Source: a virus. From it: a DNA stretch of 36,914 bases. How positions within the stretch are numbered: position 1 is the first letter of the stretch; each line of letters starts with the position of its first letter. Position numbers and translations under genes: made by a program. Below are positions 29,674 through 36,341 of this stretch, in pieces. Below the pieces are notes generated by a model. The model did not search any database and was not told the DNA's origin. It was given only the letters and a program-made list of their open reading frames with translations. The stretch is taken from positions 1 through 36,914 of IMG/VR virus record IMGVR_UViG_3300032174_000017. One strand, written 5' to 3'.

Positions 29674-30089
29674 GACGCAGGCACACGACGAATACGGACC
29701 CTGACCTGATGCACGGCACCACCCAGCGCGCCTACCGCCTCCCCACGGTCCAGATCGAAGCGGTCAAAGAGGCCATCGCCACCGGCCTGCCCGACATCCA
29801 CAACGTCACCGATGCCGTGGTCGACGCCCTGTGGCTGTGGCTCTACGAGAACTCCAAGGCGAACGGCAAGGTCGACGGTGGTCAGGAAAGAGCCCCGGTT
29901 GGGGCGCAAACGGAGAATGGGCAAGCGATGAGCGAAGCGGGTCGCGACCGTACGCAAAACTCGCCAGATACCTCACCCGCCACCGTCGACCCGCCTGAGC
30001 CGACAGAAGCCGACCATCCCTACACCGGACACCAGGAACGGCCCAAGTGGGCAGACGTGGACCCAGCGGTGCTCGATGTCGGCGACTGA
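29670..30089 (+). CDS. ribbon-helix-helix-like regulator
   Basis: Encodes 139 residues from ATG 29670; an in-frame GTG at 29664 would add two. The segment about 18-62 has a strand (TQRAYRLP), a helix (QIEAVKEAIATGL) and a second helix (NVTDAVVDALWLWLYENSKA), as in RHH DNA-binding proteins. The rest is a disordered acidic/Pro-rich tail. It may regulate late genes. It overlaps the next gene by 14 nt. Confidence 0.55.
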   Translation: MRRRHTTNTDPDLMHGTTQRAYRLPTVQIEAVKEAIATGLPDIHNVTDAVVDALWLWLYENSKANGKVDGGQERAPVGAQTENGQAMSEAGRDRTQNSPDTSPATVDPPEPTEADHPYTGHQERPKWADVDPAVLDVGD

Positions 30090-30576
30090 GGAGCCGACCC
30101 CGCTCCGCAAGGTCCCAGAGCGCGGGGCGAAGATGGAGTCCCACGGCATCGTCATCGAGTGGGACTTCCCCAAGCCCCCCCAGGCCGTCGTGTGGAAGCC
30201 GAACATGGACAACTGGTATCGCCGGTTGGCCCCCCTCAAGTCGACGCCGGGACGCCGGGCCCGGGTGTGTCGGGATCTGCGCGACATCGTCATGGCCCGC
30301 GGCCGTGCCCAGAACATCCGCCGGTCCCTGCGCGACCGCGACCCGAGATCGAAGTGGAAGGTCGAGCAGGGCAAGATGGACGACGACACCTACTCGATCT
30401 GGGTCACCTACAACGGCGTCATGTCCGAGGCCGAGTACCAAGAGGCCGTGGCCCTCCATGAGTACCGCTCCAAGCGCTCCAAGCTCGTCCAGAAGAAGGC
30501 GCGGGACAAGAAGATCCTGCGGGCCATGCGCCTCAACCCCACGCTGAAACCCCCGGTAGTCCGCCCCGAAGACTGA
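30076..30576 (+). CDS. hypothetical basic protein
   Basis: Encodes 166 residues from ATG 30076. It is basic and helical with an N-terminal GIVIEWDFPKPPQAVVWKPN and a C-terminal Lys/Arg-rich stretch (RSKRSKLVQKKARDKKILRA). It could bind nucleic acid or membranes. No family recognised. It lies between the RHH-like gene and the endolysin. Confidence 0.5.
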   Translation: MSATEEPTPLRKVPERGAKMESHGIVIEWDFPKPPQAVVWKPNMDNWYRRLAPLKSTPGRRARVCRDLRDIVMARGRAQNIRRSLRDRDPRSKWKVEQGKMDDDTYSIWVTYNGVMSEAEYQEAVALHEYRSKRSKLVQKKARDKKILRAMRLNPTLKPPVVRPED

Positions 30577-30585
30577 GCGGTTCAC

Positions 30586-30600
30586 TAACCTGGGCCTATG
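30586..30600 (+). promoter_or_regulatory. leaderless start box TAACCT-N6-ATG (30598)
   Basis: TAACCT ends 6 nt before ATG 30598 and no Shine-Dalgarno precedes the start, in contrast with the strong internal ribosome site at 31105. Confidence 0.6.
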
Positions 30601-31302
30601 CGCTGCCCTTTCGCTACCTGGAGGCCCATCAGCACGAATACGGGGGGCATCATGGGCAAGGTCCTCGGTCTGGTCCTCCACGTCCAGGTTGGAAACGGGT
30701 CGCTCTACGGGTACTTCAACAACCCCGCCTCGCAAGTCTCGGCGCATTTCTGGTGCGCGGCCGATGGCCGGCTTGAGCAATACGTCGACACCGACGTGGT
30801 GGCGTGGGCCGAGGCCGCCGGGAATCCGAACTACCTGAGCGTCGAGACCGAGGGGTTCCCGACCGACCCGCTGACCCCAGCCCAGATAAGCAAGCTGGCC
30901 GAACTGCTCTACTGGTCGGCAGCTACCTACGGGTTCCCGATCTCTGGCCCCACCCCGCACGGCCAACCGGGGTTCAGCCAGCACTGCAACCCTGACGGCA
31001 CACCGGACCCGGCCTGGGGCAATCACACCTGCCCAGACCCGATTCGCATGGCCCAGATGGCCGACATCATCGCCGCAGCAATTCCGCCGCTTCCCGTTCC
31101 GATCAAGGAGGAAACCATGTCCATCTGTGCATTGCCCAACGGTGGTGTCGCCATCTCGGCGGTCGGTGCTGGAAGCCGCAACGAGCACCTGCTGGTGTTC
31201 ACGCTCACGAATCCTGAGAACCCGGCGCAACCGGGGTACAACGTCTTGGACGTGACGCAGGGGATCGGCACATCAAACCCGTTCACCGTCCAGTCGGCAT
31301 AA
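30598..31302 (+). CDS. endolysin: N-acetylmuramoyl-L-alanine amidase (Amidase_2-type)
   Basis: Encodes 234 residues. Residues about 22-165 match the amidase_2 (T7 lysozyme-like) zinc amidase fold: LVLHVQVGNGSL with first zinc ligand H28, SAHFWCAADGRLEQYVDTD, and late HGQPGFSQHC...NHTCPD. It would cut the amide bond between muramic acid and the stem peptide to release progeny. The last 61 residues form a separate module (MSICALPNGGVAISAVGAGS...), probably wall-binding. An in-frame ATG at 31117 has a perfect AAGGAGG 5 nt upstream, suggesting a second product. The full-length start itself is leaderless. Confidence 0.85.
   Translation: MRCPFATWRPISTNTGGIMGKVLGLVLHVQVGNGSLYGYFNNPASQVSAHFWCAADGRLEQYVDTDVVAWAEAAGNPNYLSVETEGFPTDPLTPAQISKLAELLYWSAATYGFPISGPTPHGQPGFSQHCNPDGTPDPAWGNHTCPDPIRMAQMADIIAAAIPPLPVPIKEETMSICALPNGGVAISAVGAGSRNEHLLVFTLTNPENPAQPGYNVLDVTQGIGTSNPFTVQSA
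31117..31302 (+). CDS. internal start in endolysin (C-terminal fragment, 61 aa)
   Basis: In frame with the amidase, ATG 31117 (residue 174) is preceded by AAGGAGG at 31105-31111 with 5-nt spacing, the strongest ribosome site of the region. The product would be the C-terminal 61 residues alone. Several phage endolysins make such a truncated wall-binding subunit that assembles with the full-length enzyme; that it occurs here is inference. Confidence 0.5.
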   Translation: MSICALPNGGVAISAVGAGSRNEHLLVFTLTNPENPAQPGYNVLDVTQGIGTSNPFTVQSA

Positions 31303-31355
31303 CTGCCTCAGTGGCGCCCCGGGGGGTAACCCTGCAATGGTGGGATCGTGGCTGA

Positions 31356-31661
31356 ATGGTCGCGTCCCTCCACGTCGACCCGAACTGGGTCGTCGCGATA
31401 TGCACCTCCGGAGCCGCCGGCGTGGGTGCCTGGCGTTGGTATCGGGTCGGAACTGCCAAGCGCAAGCGTCGTCAGGCTGAGTACCGGACACTCTGGCAAG
31501 CCGTCTTTGGCAAGCCCGAGCTACGGGACGACACTGGGGTTGTCTACGAACCCGCAGAGTTGGGCATTGACCAACGTATCGACCAGCTCGAGGGAGCCTT
31601 CTATGGACACCGTGAGCATCCCCCTCACCCCGGACGGCGCAGAGACGACGGGCTGGGCTGA
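31356..31661 (+). CDS. small protein with N-terminal membrane segment
   Basis: Encodes 101 residues from ATG 31356. The N-terminal 25 residues (SLHVDPNWVVAICTSGAAGVGAWRW) are moderately hydrophobic and may form a membrane segment. The middle is charged and helical (KRKRRQAEYRTLWQAVFGKP). It could be a spanin-like or holin-related accessory in the lysis cassette, but this is not certain. It overlaps the next gene by 59 nt. Confidence 0.5.
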   Translation: MVASLHVDPNWVVAICTSGAAGVGAWRWYRVGTAKRKRRQAEYRTLWQAVFGKPELRDDTGVVYEPAELGIDQRIDQLEGAFYGHREHPPHPGRRRDDGLG

Positions 31662-31911
31662 CCAGCTCAAAGCGGTCCTAGTCGGCCTCGTCGTCGCCAT
31701 CCTTGTGTTCCTCGCCGTGGTTGGTTGGCTGACTCTTCAGAACACCTACGCCGTGGTGCATGGCCACAACGCCGAGCTCACCCAGCTCAAGACCGACGTG
31801 CAGGTGGTCGATGGATACGGTGCCGGGTTCGAGTACCAGAACGGCATGATCTGCCACGCGCTCCACATCGACTGCACGATCTCGCCTCCCGGTCCGCCGC
31901 CGCATCACTGA
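31603..31911 (+). CDS. holin candidate, single-pass
   Basis: Encodes 102 residues from ATG 31603 with a GGGAG site upstream. A strong transmembrane helix spans about 22-45 (LKAVLVGLVVAILVFLAVVGW), with a short polar N-terminus and a C-terminal soluble part having coiled character (HGHNAELTQLKTDVQVVDGY). The location right after the endolysin fits a holin or spanin. One TM does not allow a firm choice between a holin and an antiholin. Confidence 0.55.
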   Translation: MDTVSIPLTPDGAETTGWADQLKAVLVGLVVAILVFLAVVGWLTLQNTYAVVHGHNAELTQLKTDVQVVDGYGAGFEYQNGMICHALHIDCTISPPGPPPHH

Positions 31912-31943
31912 CTCGGCGACACCCCCGTGCAAGACTCAGGGCC

Positions 31944-32153
31944 ATGAAACTGCCCTCGAACATGGCGCTCGCCGCCTTCGTCCTCGCCGGTATCGGCCTC
32001 ATCGGGGCCATCGTCCTCGCGGCGATGTCCAAGACGATCCCCGCGAACCTCTGGACCGTCACCCTGGCTGCCCTGGCCGGCGGGGCTGGGATCTCGATCC
32101 CGTCGACCCCTGCCGCTCCTGTTGCCGTTCCACCTGCTCCGCCCGCCCCTTGA
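31944..32153 (+). CDS. holin candidate, two-pass
   Basis: Encodes 69 residues from ATG 31944. Two hydrophobic stretches, about 8-30 (LAAFVLAGIGLIGAIVLAAM) and 40-53 (WTVTLAALAGGAGIS), are followed by a Pro/Ala-rich tail. Small size, two helices and position after the endolysin are typical of phage holins, which open the cytoplasmic membrane at lysis. Its stop TGA is embedded in the TTGACA -35 of the promoter for the next gene. Confidence 0.6.
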   Translation: MKLPSNMALAAFVLAGIGLIGAIVLAAMSKTIPANLWTVTLAALAGGAGISIPSTPAAPVAVPPAPPAP

Positions 32154-32179
32154 CATAGTGGGACCCGCTGGGATACAGT
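32150..32179 (+). promoter_or_regulatory. rightward promoter TTGACA-N18-TACAGT
   Basis: A perfect -35 TTGACA (32150-32155) is followed after 18 bp by TACAGT (32174-32179). The latter overlaps the TGGGATACA 9-mer (32169-32177). It drives the recombinase gene at 32188. It resembles the leftward promoter at 2654-2682. A GGGAGA ribosome site also precedes the start. Confidence 0.65.
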
Positions 32180-32187
32180 GGGAGACG

Positions 32188-32883
32188 ATGATACGAACCA
32201 GCGACAGCACCAAGTTTCTGACGGCGGCCCTCGTCGAGTTCCACAAGTCGGAGGTCTCGATCCCCAAGACCGCGGCGAACCCGTTTTTCAAGAGCAAGTA
32301 CGCCGACCTGTGGACCATCAAGGCGGCGTGTGACCCGGTGCTGTCCAACCTGGGTTTGGTCGTTGTCCAGTTCCCCGGCATCGTGGACGGCCAGCCGACG
32401 CTGATCACGCGGCTCTCCCACGGCGCCTCGGGCGAGTTCATGGAGGCCGAGACCCCCCTGTTCATGCCCAAGGACACCCCGCAGGATCAAGGTTCTGCAA
32501 TCACGTACCTACGTCGGTATTCGTACAGCGCGATCCTGGGGATTGTGGCGGACCCCGACGACGACGGCGAGCGGGCCATGCAGCGCGACCGCCCCAAGAG
32601 CCGTGCCCGGGCCTCCCAGCCCGTGTTCATCCCTCCGACGACCAACGAGGATCAACTGGCTGACGTACTCCATGAAAGCCTGGCTCAGAGGTCCGACGAC
32701 AGCCCATCGGACCCAGCGACCGGCAAGCAGCTTTCGTACCTCCGCTCCCTCATCCGCGACAACGGGATGGCTGACGCGGACACTGCCACGATGGTGGGCC
32801 AGCACTGCCCACCGTGGCCTGGTGACATCGCGAAGCTCAACAAGGGACAGGCGGGCAAGATGATCGAGCTGTTGAAGGGATGA
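32188..32883 (+). CDS. ERF-family single-strand annealing recombinase
   Basis: Encodes 231 residues from ATG 32188. The N-terminal 125 residues match the ERF superfamily (P22 Erf): NPFFKSKYADLWTIKAACD, then LVVVQFPGIVDGQ, and a GSAITYLRRYSYSAILGI signature followed by an acidic DPDDDG. ERF proteins form rings that anneal complementary single strands in phage recombination and genome circularisation. The C-terminal part (about 180-231) is a separate helical domain, SPSDPATGKQLSYLRSLIRD. It begins the right-hand accessory/early region from its own promoter. Confidence 0.8.
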   Translation: MIRTSDSTKFLTAALVEFHKSEVSIPKTAANPFFKSKYADLWTIKAACDPVLSNLGLVVVQFPGIVDGQPTLITRLSHGASGEFMEAETPLFMPKDTPQDQGSAITYLRRYSYSAILGIVADPDDDGERAMQRDRPKSRARASQPVFIPPTTNEDQLADVLHESLAQRSDDSPSDPATGKQLSYLRSLIRDNGMADADTATMVGQHCPPWPGDIAKLNKGQAGKMIELLKG

Positions 32884-33056
32884 CGGCCCTGCGGTTCTTC
32901 ATCGGTGTATCCCTCGGCGTCATGCTCGGGATCTCCATGCTGATCGTCGGCGGCATCCCTGCTCCCGCCGCGCCGGCCTGTCCCGGCTGTGCGGTGCTCA
33001 CGCAGCCCCGGCACGGATGCAACGAGGCTGTCCAAGGGGGTTTCATCTGCCCATGA
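32880..33056 (+). CDS. 58-aa membrane or secreted miniprotein
   Basis: Encodes 58 residues from ATG 32880 (ATGA overlap with the stop of the ERF gene). An N-terminal hydrophobic stretch of about 20 residues (RFFIGVSLGVMLGISMLIVG) is followed by a Pro/Ala segment and a CPGCAV motif with three more cysteines nearby. It may be a signal/anchor with a small disulfide or metal-binding tail. No known family. Confidence 0.5.
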   Translation: MTALRFFIGVSLGVMLGISMLIVGGIPAPAAPACPGCAVLTQPRHGCNEAVQGGFICP

Positions 33057-33148
33057 CACGGACCCGCTGGATCACGCTGTCCACTCCGTCGCACCCGAAG
33101 TTGGGCGGGTGGCTGGAGGCGCATTGTCTTGACGCATGGACAGCGTGA
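33053..33148 (+). CDS. possible 31-aa peptide
   Basis: An ATG at 33053 overlaps the preceding stop and opens a 31-codon frame (MTRTRWITLSTPSHPKLGGW...). It contains the first 16-bp inverted-repeat arm and ends inside the second, so the frame may be coincidental to an RNA or operator structure. Low confidence. Confidence 0.25.
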   Translation: MTRTRWITLSTPSHPKLGGWLEAHCLDAWTA

Positions 33149-33152
33149 TCCA
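33068..33152. repeat. 16-bp inverted repeat with 53-bp spacer
   Basis: TGGATCACGCTGTCCA (33068-33083) and its exact reverse complement TGGACAGCGTGATCCA (33137-33152) flank 53 bp. A smaller stem CACCCG/CGGGTG lies inside. The pair is upstream of the promoter at 33173 and could form a large hairpin RNA or bind a regulator at both arms. Such a long perfect pairing would rarely arise by chance. Confidence 0.6.
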
Positions 33153-33172
33153 ACAGATCGGTGTAACAACCG

Positions 33173-33201
33173 TTGACGAAGTGTAGGAATAGGCGTAGTA
33201 T
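33173..33201 (+). promoter_or_regulatory. rightward promoter TTGACG-N17-TAGTAT
   Basis: TTGACG (33173-33178) and TAGTAT (33196-33201) with 17-bp spacing give a good sigma70-like promoter. The ATG at 33227 has its own GAAAGGGG ribosome site, so this transcript is leadered, unlike many others here. Confidence 0.65.
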
Positions 33202-33226
33202 CCAAGCATTGGCGAAAGGGGCTCAG

Positions 33227-33514
33227 ATGGATGAGCGAAGGTTCCGGGCGGCTCTCGACGAGATCACCGCAACCATCTCGGACTACGGAGAGGACACGAT
33301 CGTCGCCGCGGTGCGGGTCATTCTCGACCCGTTCGGCTACGAGGTCGTCAAGCGCGACCCCGGCCCCGATTGCTGTGACTACGGGCGCTACTACGCCGAC
33401 CGCGGCGTCATGTACCCGATCCACGAGTGCCCGAGCGAGGCGCCCGATGCCTGGGTCGACGACCTGCCCGACGATGAGCGCAGCGTGGTCCAAGTCCTCT
33501 TGGGGAGGATTTGA
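33227..33514 (+). CDS. hypothetical acidic protein
   Basis: Encodes 95 residues from ATG 33227 with a GAAAGGGG ribosome site 5 nt upstream; this choice discards an open extension. The fold looks alpha/beta (DEITATISDYGEDTIVAAVR) with a Cys pair (DCCDYGRYYADRG) and an acidic C-terminus (DAWVDDLPDDERSVVQVL). No family recognised. Opens a run of short co-translated early genes. Confidence 0.6.
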   Translation: MDERRFRAALDEITATISDYGEDTIVAAVRVILDPFGYEVVKRDPGPDCCDYGRYYADRGVMYPIHECPSEAPDAWVDDLPDDERSVVQVLLGRI

Positions 33515-33714
33515 TGGAGATCATGGACTGGGGATCGGACATGTCGGCCTACAACGAGTGGGCCAAGACGCACCCCCCAGAGGCCGCTGGCTCACGGGCC
33601 GACATCCCAACCGACGACACGCGCGTGATGGACCGCATGTTCGACCGCACGCGTTACGAGCAGAAGAGCTACGAGGCGTACAGCCGACTGCTGGACCAGG
33701 GGCACCGGGCATGA
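33514..33714 (+). CDS. 66-aa hypothetical protein
   Basis: Encodes 66 residues from ATG 33514, with GGGGAGG 5 nt upstream; the TTG at 33511 is less likely. It is acidic and polar, with two helices (SAYNEWAKTHPP and VMDRMFDRTRYEQKSYEAYS). It overlaps the next gene by ATGA. Function unknown. Confidence 0.6.
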   Translation: MEIMDWGSDMSAYNEWAKTHPPEAAGSRADIPTDDTRVMDRMFDRTRYEQKSYEAYSRLLDQGHRA

Positions 33715-33884
33715 GCGGGGGAATCGTCTTTGACCTCTACGCCGTTGTGTTCGCTCTCTTGGTCGCTGGGGTGTTCGGCCTGGCGTTCATGATCCTGGCC
33801 CGCAGTCGCACTCCCCACGACTGGGAGAAGGAATGGCCCGAGTTCCGATGCGCCAAGGACGCGCACGTTCGACGGCTGCCGTGA
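33711..33884 (+). CDS. 57-aa single-pass membrane protein
   Basis: Encodes 57 residues from ATG 33711. One hydrophobic helix spans about 6-31 (FDLYAVVFALLVAGVFGLAF). The tail is charged with one cysteine (DWEKEWPEFRCAKDAH). Position between early genes gives no function. GTGA overlap with the VRR-NUC gene. Confidence 0.55.
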   Translation: MSGGIVFDLYAVVFALLVAGVFGLAFMILARSRTPHDWEKEWPEFRCAKDAHVRRLP

Positions 33885-34222
33885 AGCCCGAACTAGTCAA
33901 GATGAGCGAAGCCGAGCTCCAGGACAACGTCATCAAGACGGCCCGTGCGTTCAAGTGGCGAGTAGCGCATTTCCGCTCAGTCCCCGTCAAGCACGGGGAC
34001 CGGGTGGTCTACGAGACGCCAGTTCAGGCAGATGGCGCTGGGTTCCCCGACTTGCTGCTCGTTCGCGAGCGCGTTGTATTCGCAGAACTGAAGTCCGAAA
34101 CCGGGCGGATGTCAATGGCCCAGCAGGACTGGATGTTCGCCTTACGTGAGGCTGACGCCGAGCGCTACATCTGGTTCCCCAAGGACTGGATCTCCGGTGA
34201 GATCGAAGAGGTACTGAGGTGA
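33881..34222 (+). CDS. VRR-NUC domain nuclease
   Basis: Encodes 113 residues from a GTG at 33881 that overlaps the upstream stop; an ATG at 33833 in the same frame would overlap the previous gene by 52 nt, so GTG is preferred. The core matches VRR-NUC PD-(D/E)xK nucleases: GAGFPDLLLVRERVVFAELK gives the catalytic D and E-x-K, followed by MSMAQQDWMFALREADA and a terminal YIWFPKDW. These stand-alone phage enzymes cut branched or flapped DNA and are often linked to recombination, consistent with the nearby ERF gene. Confidence 0.8.
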   Translation: MKPELVKMSEAELQDNVIKTARAFKWRVAHFRSVPVKHGDRVVYETPVQADGAGFPDLLLVRERVVFAELKSETGRMSMAQQDWMFALREADAERYIWFPKDWISGEIEEVLR

Positions 34223-34449
34223 GCAATCCTCCTGAAGTAAGTGGCGGATTATCCACTATCACCCAGGGACGGTCCCGTAGGCAGGTCGGCGTCGACAACC
34301 GCCGGATAACCGAAAAGGCACGCCAGCGGGTCTATCGCCTCCTAGCCGATCGCCACCGTGACGAGTACCGGGAGCTGCTGGAAGCCGAGCGCCGTGCAGC
34401 GGGCTATGTGGACCTGCCAGTCGGCCGACCGAAGAAGGAGGACCAGTGA
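34219..34449 (+). CDS. 76-aa basic protein
   Basis: Encodes 76 residues from a GTG overlapping the upstream stop. The C-terminal half has a helix pattern common in actinophage small proteins (ARQRVYRLLADRHRDEYREL, then LEAERRAAGY). It is basic and may bind nucleic acid. Function unknown. GTGA overlap with the next gene. Confidence 0.6.
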   Translation: MSNPPEVSGGLSTITQGRSRRQVGVDNRRITEKARQRVYRLLADRHRDEYRELLEAERRAAGYVDLPVGRPKKEDQ

Positions 34450-34670
34450 AGCCAGAGACCACGGGGACGCTCAAGGATCTCGCCTATGAGCCATTCGCAA
34501 TCGCGTGGGAGGCCTGGTTCTGGATGATCGGCGCGGGCGTCCTGCACGCCACCTACCACGTCATCCCTCCGGTCGGGTACTGGACCGCCTTCCTCGCGTC
34601 GTTCTTCTTCGGCCACGCCGGGACCCGCGGGAACGTCTACCGCCGCGTGAAGACGCTGACCGATGCCTGA
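34446..34670 (+). CDS. 74-aa membrane protein
   Basis: Encodes 74 residues from a GTG overlapping the upstream stop. Hydrophobic stretches at about 20-38 (AWEAWFWMIGAGVLHATYHV) and 44-57 (YWTAFLASFFFGHAG) predict two membrane helices. The basic tail (RRVKTLTDA) overlaps the methyltransferase start. Function unknown. Confidence 0.55.
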   Translation: MKPETTGTLKDLAYEPFAIAWEAWFWMIGAGVLHATYHVIPPVGYWTAFLASFFFGHAGTRGNVYRRVKTLTDA

Positions 34671-35799
34671 TCCCGCTACTTGTTTTAGTTTTTCCGTGGG
34701 TTCCCTGTTCTCGGGGATCGGCGGATTCGACCTGGGCTTCGAGCGTGCGGGCATTCCCGTCGCCTGGTCGTGCGAGATCGACAAGGACGCCCGCAAGGTG
34801 CTGGCCGAACACTGGCCGACCGTGCCCTGCTACGACGACGTGAAGGAGCTCGATGGAACCGCACCAGGGGTCGATGTTCTCTGCGGAGGATTCCCGTGCC
34901 AAGACCTCTCGGTGGCTGGAAACCGTGCAGGGCTGGCTGGCGAGCGGAGCGGACTGTTCCACGAGTTCATGCGTGTCGCTGGTGAGATCGCTCCCCGTTG
35001 GGTGGTCATCGAGAACGTCCCTGGCCTTCTGTCCTCGGAGGACGGACGGGACATGGGAACGGTCCTCGGAACCTTGGCCGACCTCGGGTATGGGTGGGCC
35101 TACCGGGTGCTTGACGCTCAGTTCTTCGGAGTGGCCCAAAGACGCCGCCGTGTGTTCGTTGTCGGATGTCTTGGAGACCCGGCCCGTGCCGCCTCGGTAC
35201 TTTTTGAGTCCGAGAGCTGCGACGGGGATTCTGCGCCGAGCCGAGAAGAGGGGGAGGGGGTTGCCGCCCTCACTGCAAATGGCGTTGGAACGTGTGGCGC
35301 AGATGACAACCAGGGACAAGCCGGGCACCTAGTCCCCGCCCTGCGGGCGTCCAATCCCTACGGAGACCACCACGGGGACGAGGGGCGTTTGGTTATCGGG
35401 TTCTCGCATACGCAGGGGCTTGACTGCCAACCGTCCAAGGACGCATGGCCCACGCTCCGCGCCGAGGGCGGTGGGCAGGCAGTGGCCTACCGCAAGGCGA
35501 CCCGACCACACGGTGCCGAGGGCAGCGGGCTTGAGGCCGAGCGGTGGGAAGTGGCCGACCTCCACGACACGCTCACAGGACACGGCACCACGACTGCCTC
35601 TGCCGTCATGGAGGGGGTGCAGGTGCGCCGGCTCACGCCATTGGAGTGTGAACGCCTACAGGGCTTCCCTGATGGCTGGACGGCGGGACTGTCGGACTCG
35701 GCGCGCTACCGCACGCTCGGCAACGCGGTCGCGGTGCCTGTTGCCCAATGGATCGCAGCGCAAATCACTTCAATCAACCAAGGAGGAACTAATGGCTGA
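34663..35799 (+). CDS. DNA cytosine-5 methyltransferase
   Basis: Encodes 378 residues from ATG 34663. Canonical C5-methyltransferase motifs are visible: motif I SLFSGIGGFDLGFERAGI (14-31), motif IV GGFPCQDLS with the catalytic Cys79, motif VI VIENVPGL (115-122), motif VIII QRRRRVF, and motif X near the C-terminus (RYRTLGNAVAVPVAQWIAAQ). The domain between VIII and IX (about 180-305) should recognise the target sequence. It probably protects phage DNA from host restriction. No partner restriction gene is seen. It ends with an AAGGAGGA site for the next gene. Confidence 0.92.
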   Translation: MPDPATCFSFSVGSLFSGIGGFDLGFERAGIPVAWSCEIDKDARKVLAEHWPTVPCYDDVKELDGTAPGVDVLCGGFPCQDLSVAGNRAGLAGERSGLFHEFMRVAGEIAPRWVVIENVPGLLSSEDGRDMGTVLGTLADLGYGWAYRVLDAQFFGVAQRRRRVFVVGCLGDPARAASVLFESESCDGDSAPSREEGEGVAALTANGVGTCGADDNQGQAGHLVPALRASNPYGDHHGDEGRLVIGFSHTQGLDCQPSKDAWPTLRAEGGGQAVAYRKATRPHGAEGSGLEAERWEVADLHDTLTGHGTTTASAVMEGVQVRRLTPLECERLQGFPDGWTAGLSDSARYRTLGNAVAVPVAQWIAAQITSINQGGTNG

Positions 35800-36139
35800 C
35801 ATCGAAGCTGTTGAACTACTGACGCAGGCCAAGGAGCGCCTCTTCGAAAATGGGTGGTGTGCCGCCCCGAAGGGTCAGCAGGAGATGTGCCTCGGTGAGG
35901 CGCTCTCGGGCAAGCGGGGGTGGTGGGGCGACGGTTGCGAGTCCGAGTCCAACTCCCAGAACGCACACGCACGGGCAAACGGGTTTCTAAGGGAGGCCAT
36001 TGGGTTCCCACTCCCGGGGCCGTGGGCACCGTCGTATGTGTGGTCATGGAACGACCGGCAGAAGTCGGCGGGACCGATCTTTGACGCCATAGACCGAGCC
36101 ATCGAGATCGCCAAGGAAGCCCCGAACCCACATGGCTGA
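35792..36139 (+). CDS. DUF6197-like protein
   Basis: Encodes 115 residues from ATG 35792 with a perfect AAGGAGGA site. The pattern of LLTQAKERLFENGWCAAPKG at the start, CLGEALSG, a WND triad in YVWSWNDRQKSA, and a closing DAIDRAIEIAKE matches the DUF6197 family of actinobacteria and their phages. The function of the family is unknown. A few codons overlap the methyltransferase gene. Confidence 0.7.
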   Translation: MADIEAVELLTQAKERLFENGWCAAPKGQQEMCLGEALSGKRGWWGDGCESESNSQNAHARANGFLREAIGFPLPGPWAPSYVWSWNDRQKSAGPIFDAIDRAIEIAKEAPNPHG

Positions 36140-36341
36140 CGGAGTAATGGAGGAAGATTTCTCCGAAGAACTGGACCGAGCGAACACCACCATTGTCGAA
36201 ATGGGCAAGGTCATCGAGCGGCTGCAAAAGGCCCCGTGCGGGTGCGGGACCGCCTACGGCATTTGCGATAAGGGCCACTCGCCGCACACCAGGGGACCTG
36301 ACTGCGTTCGCTGGCGGGAAACGGAGCGTCACAATGGCTGA
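36132..36341 (+). CDS. 69-aa Cys-containing protein
   Basis: Encodes 69 residues from ATG 36132. An N-terminal coiled helix (EELDRANTTIVEMGKVIERL) is followed by a Cys/His region (PCGCGTAYGICDKGHSPH, then DCVRW) that could bind zinc. Overlaps both neighbours slightly. Function unknown. Confidence 0.6.
   Translation: MADGVMEEDFSEELDRANTTIVEMGKVIERLQKAPCGCGTAYGICDKGHSPHTRGPDCVRWRETERHNG

Noticed and set aside
33833-33880. Upstream ATG for the VRR-NUC gene
   Set aside because: The GTG at 33881 gives the GTGA overlap used throughout and the extra residues are outside the nuclease domain.
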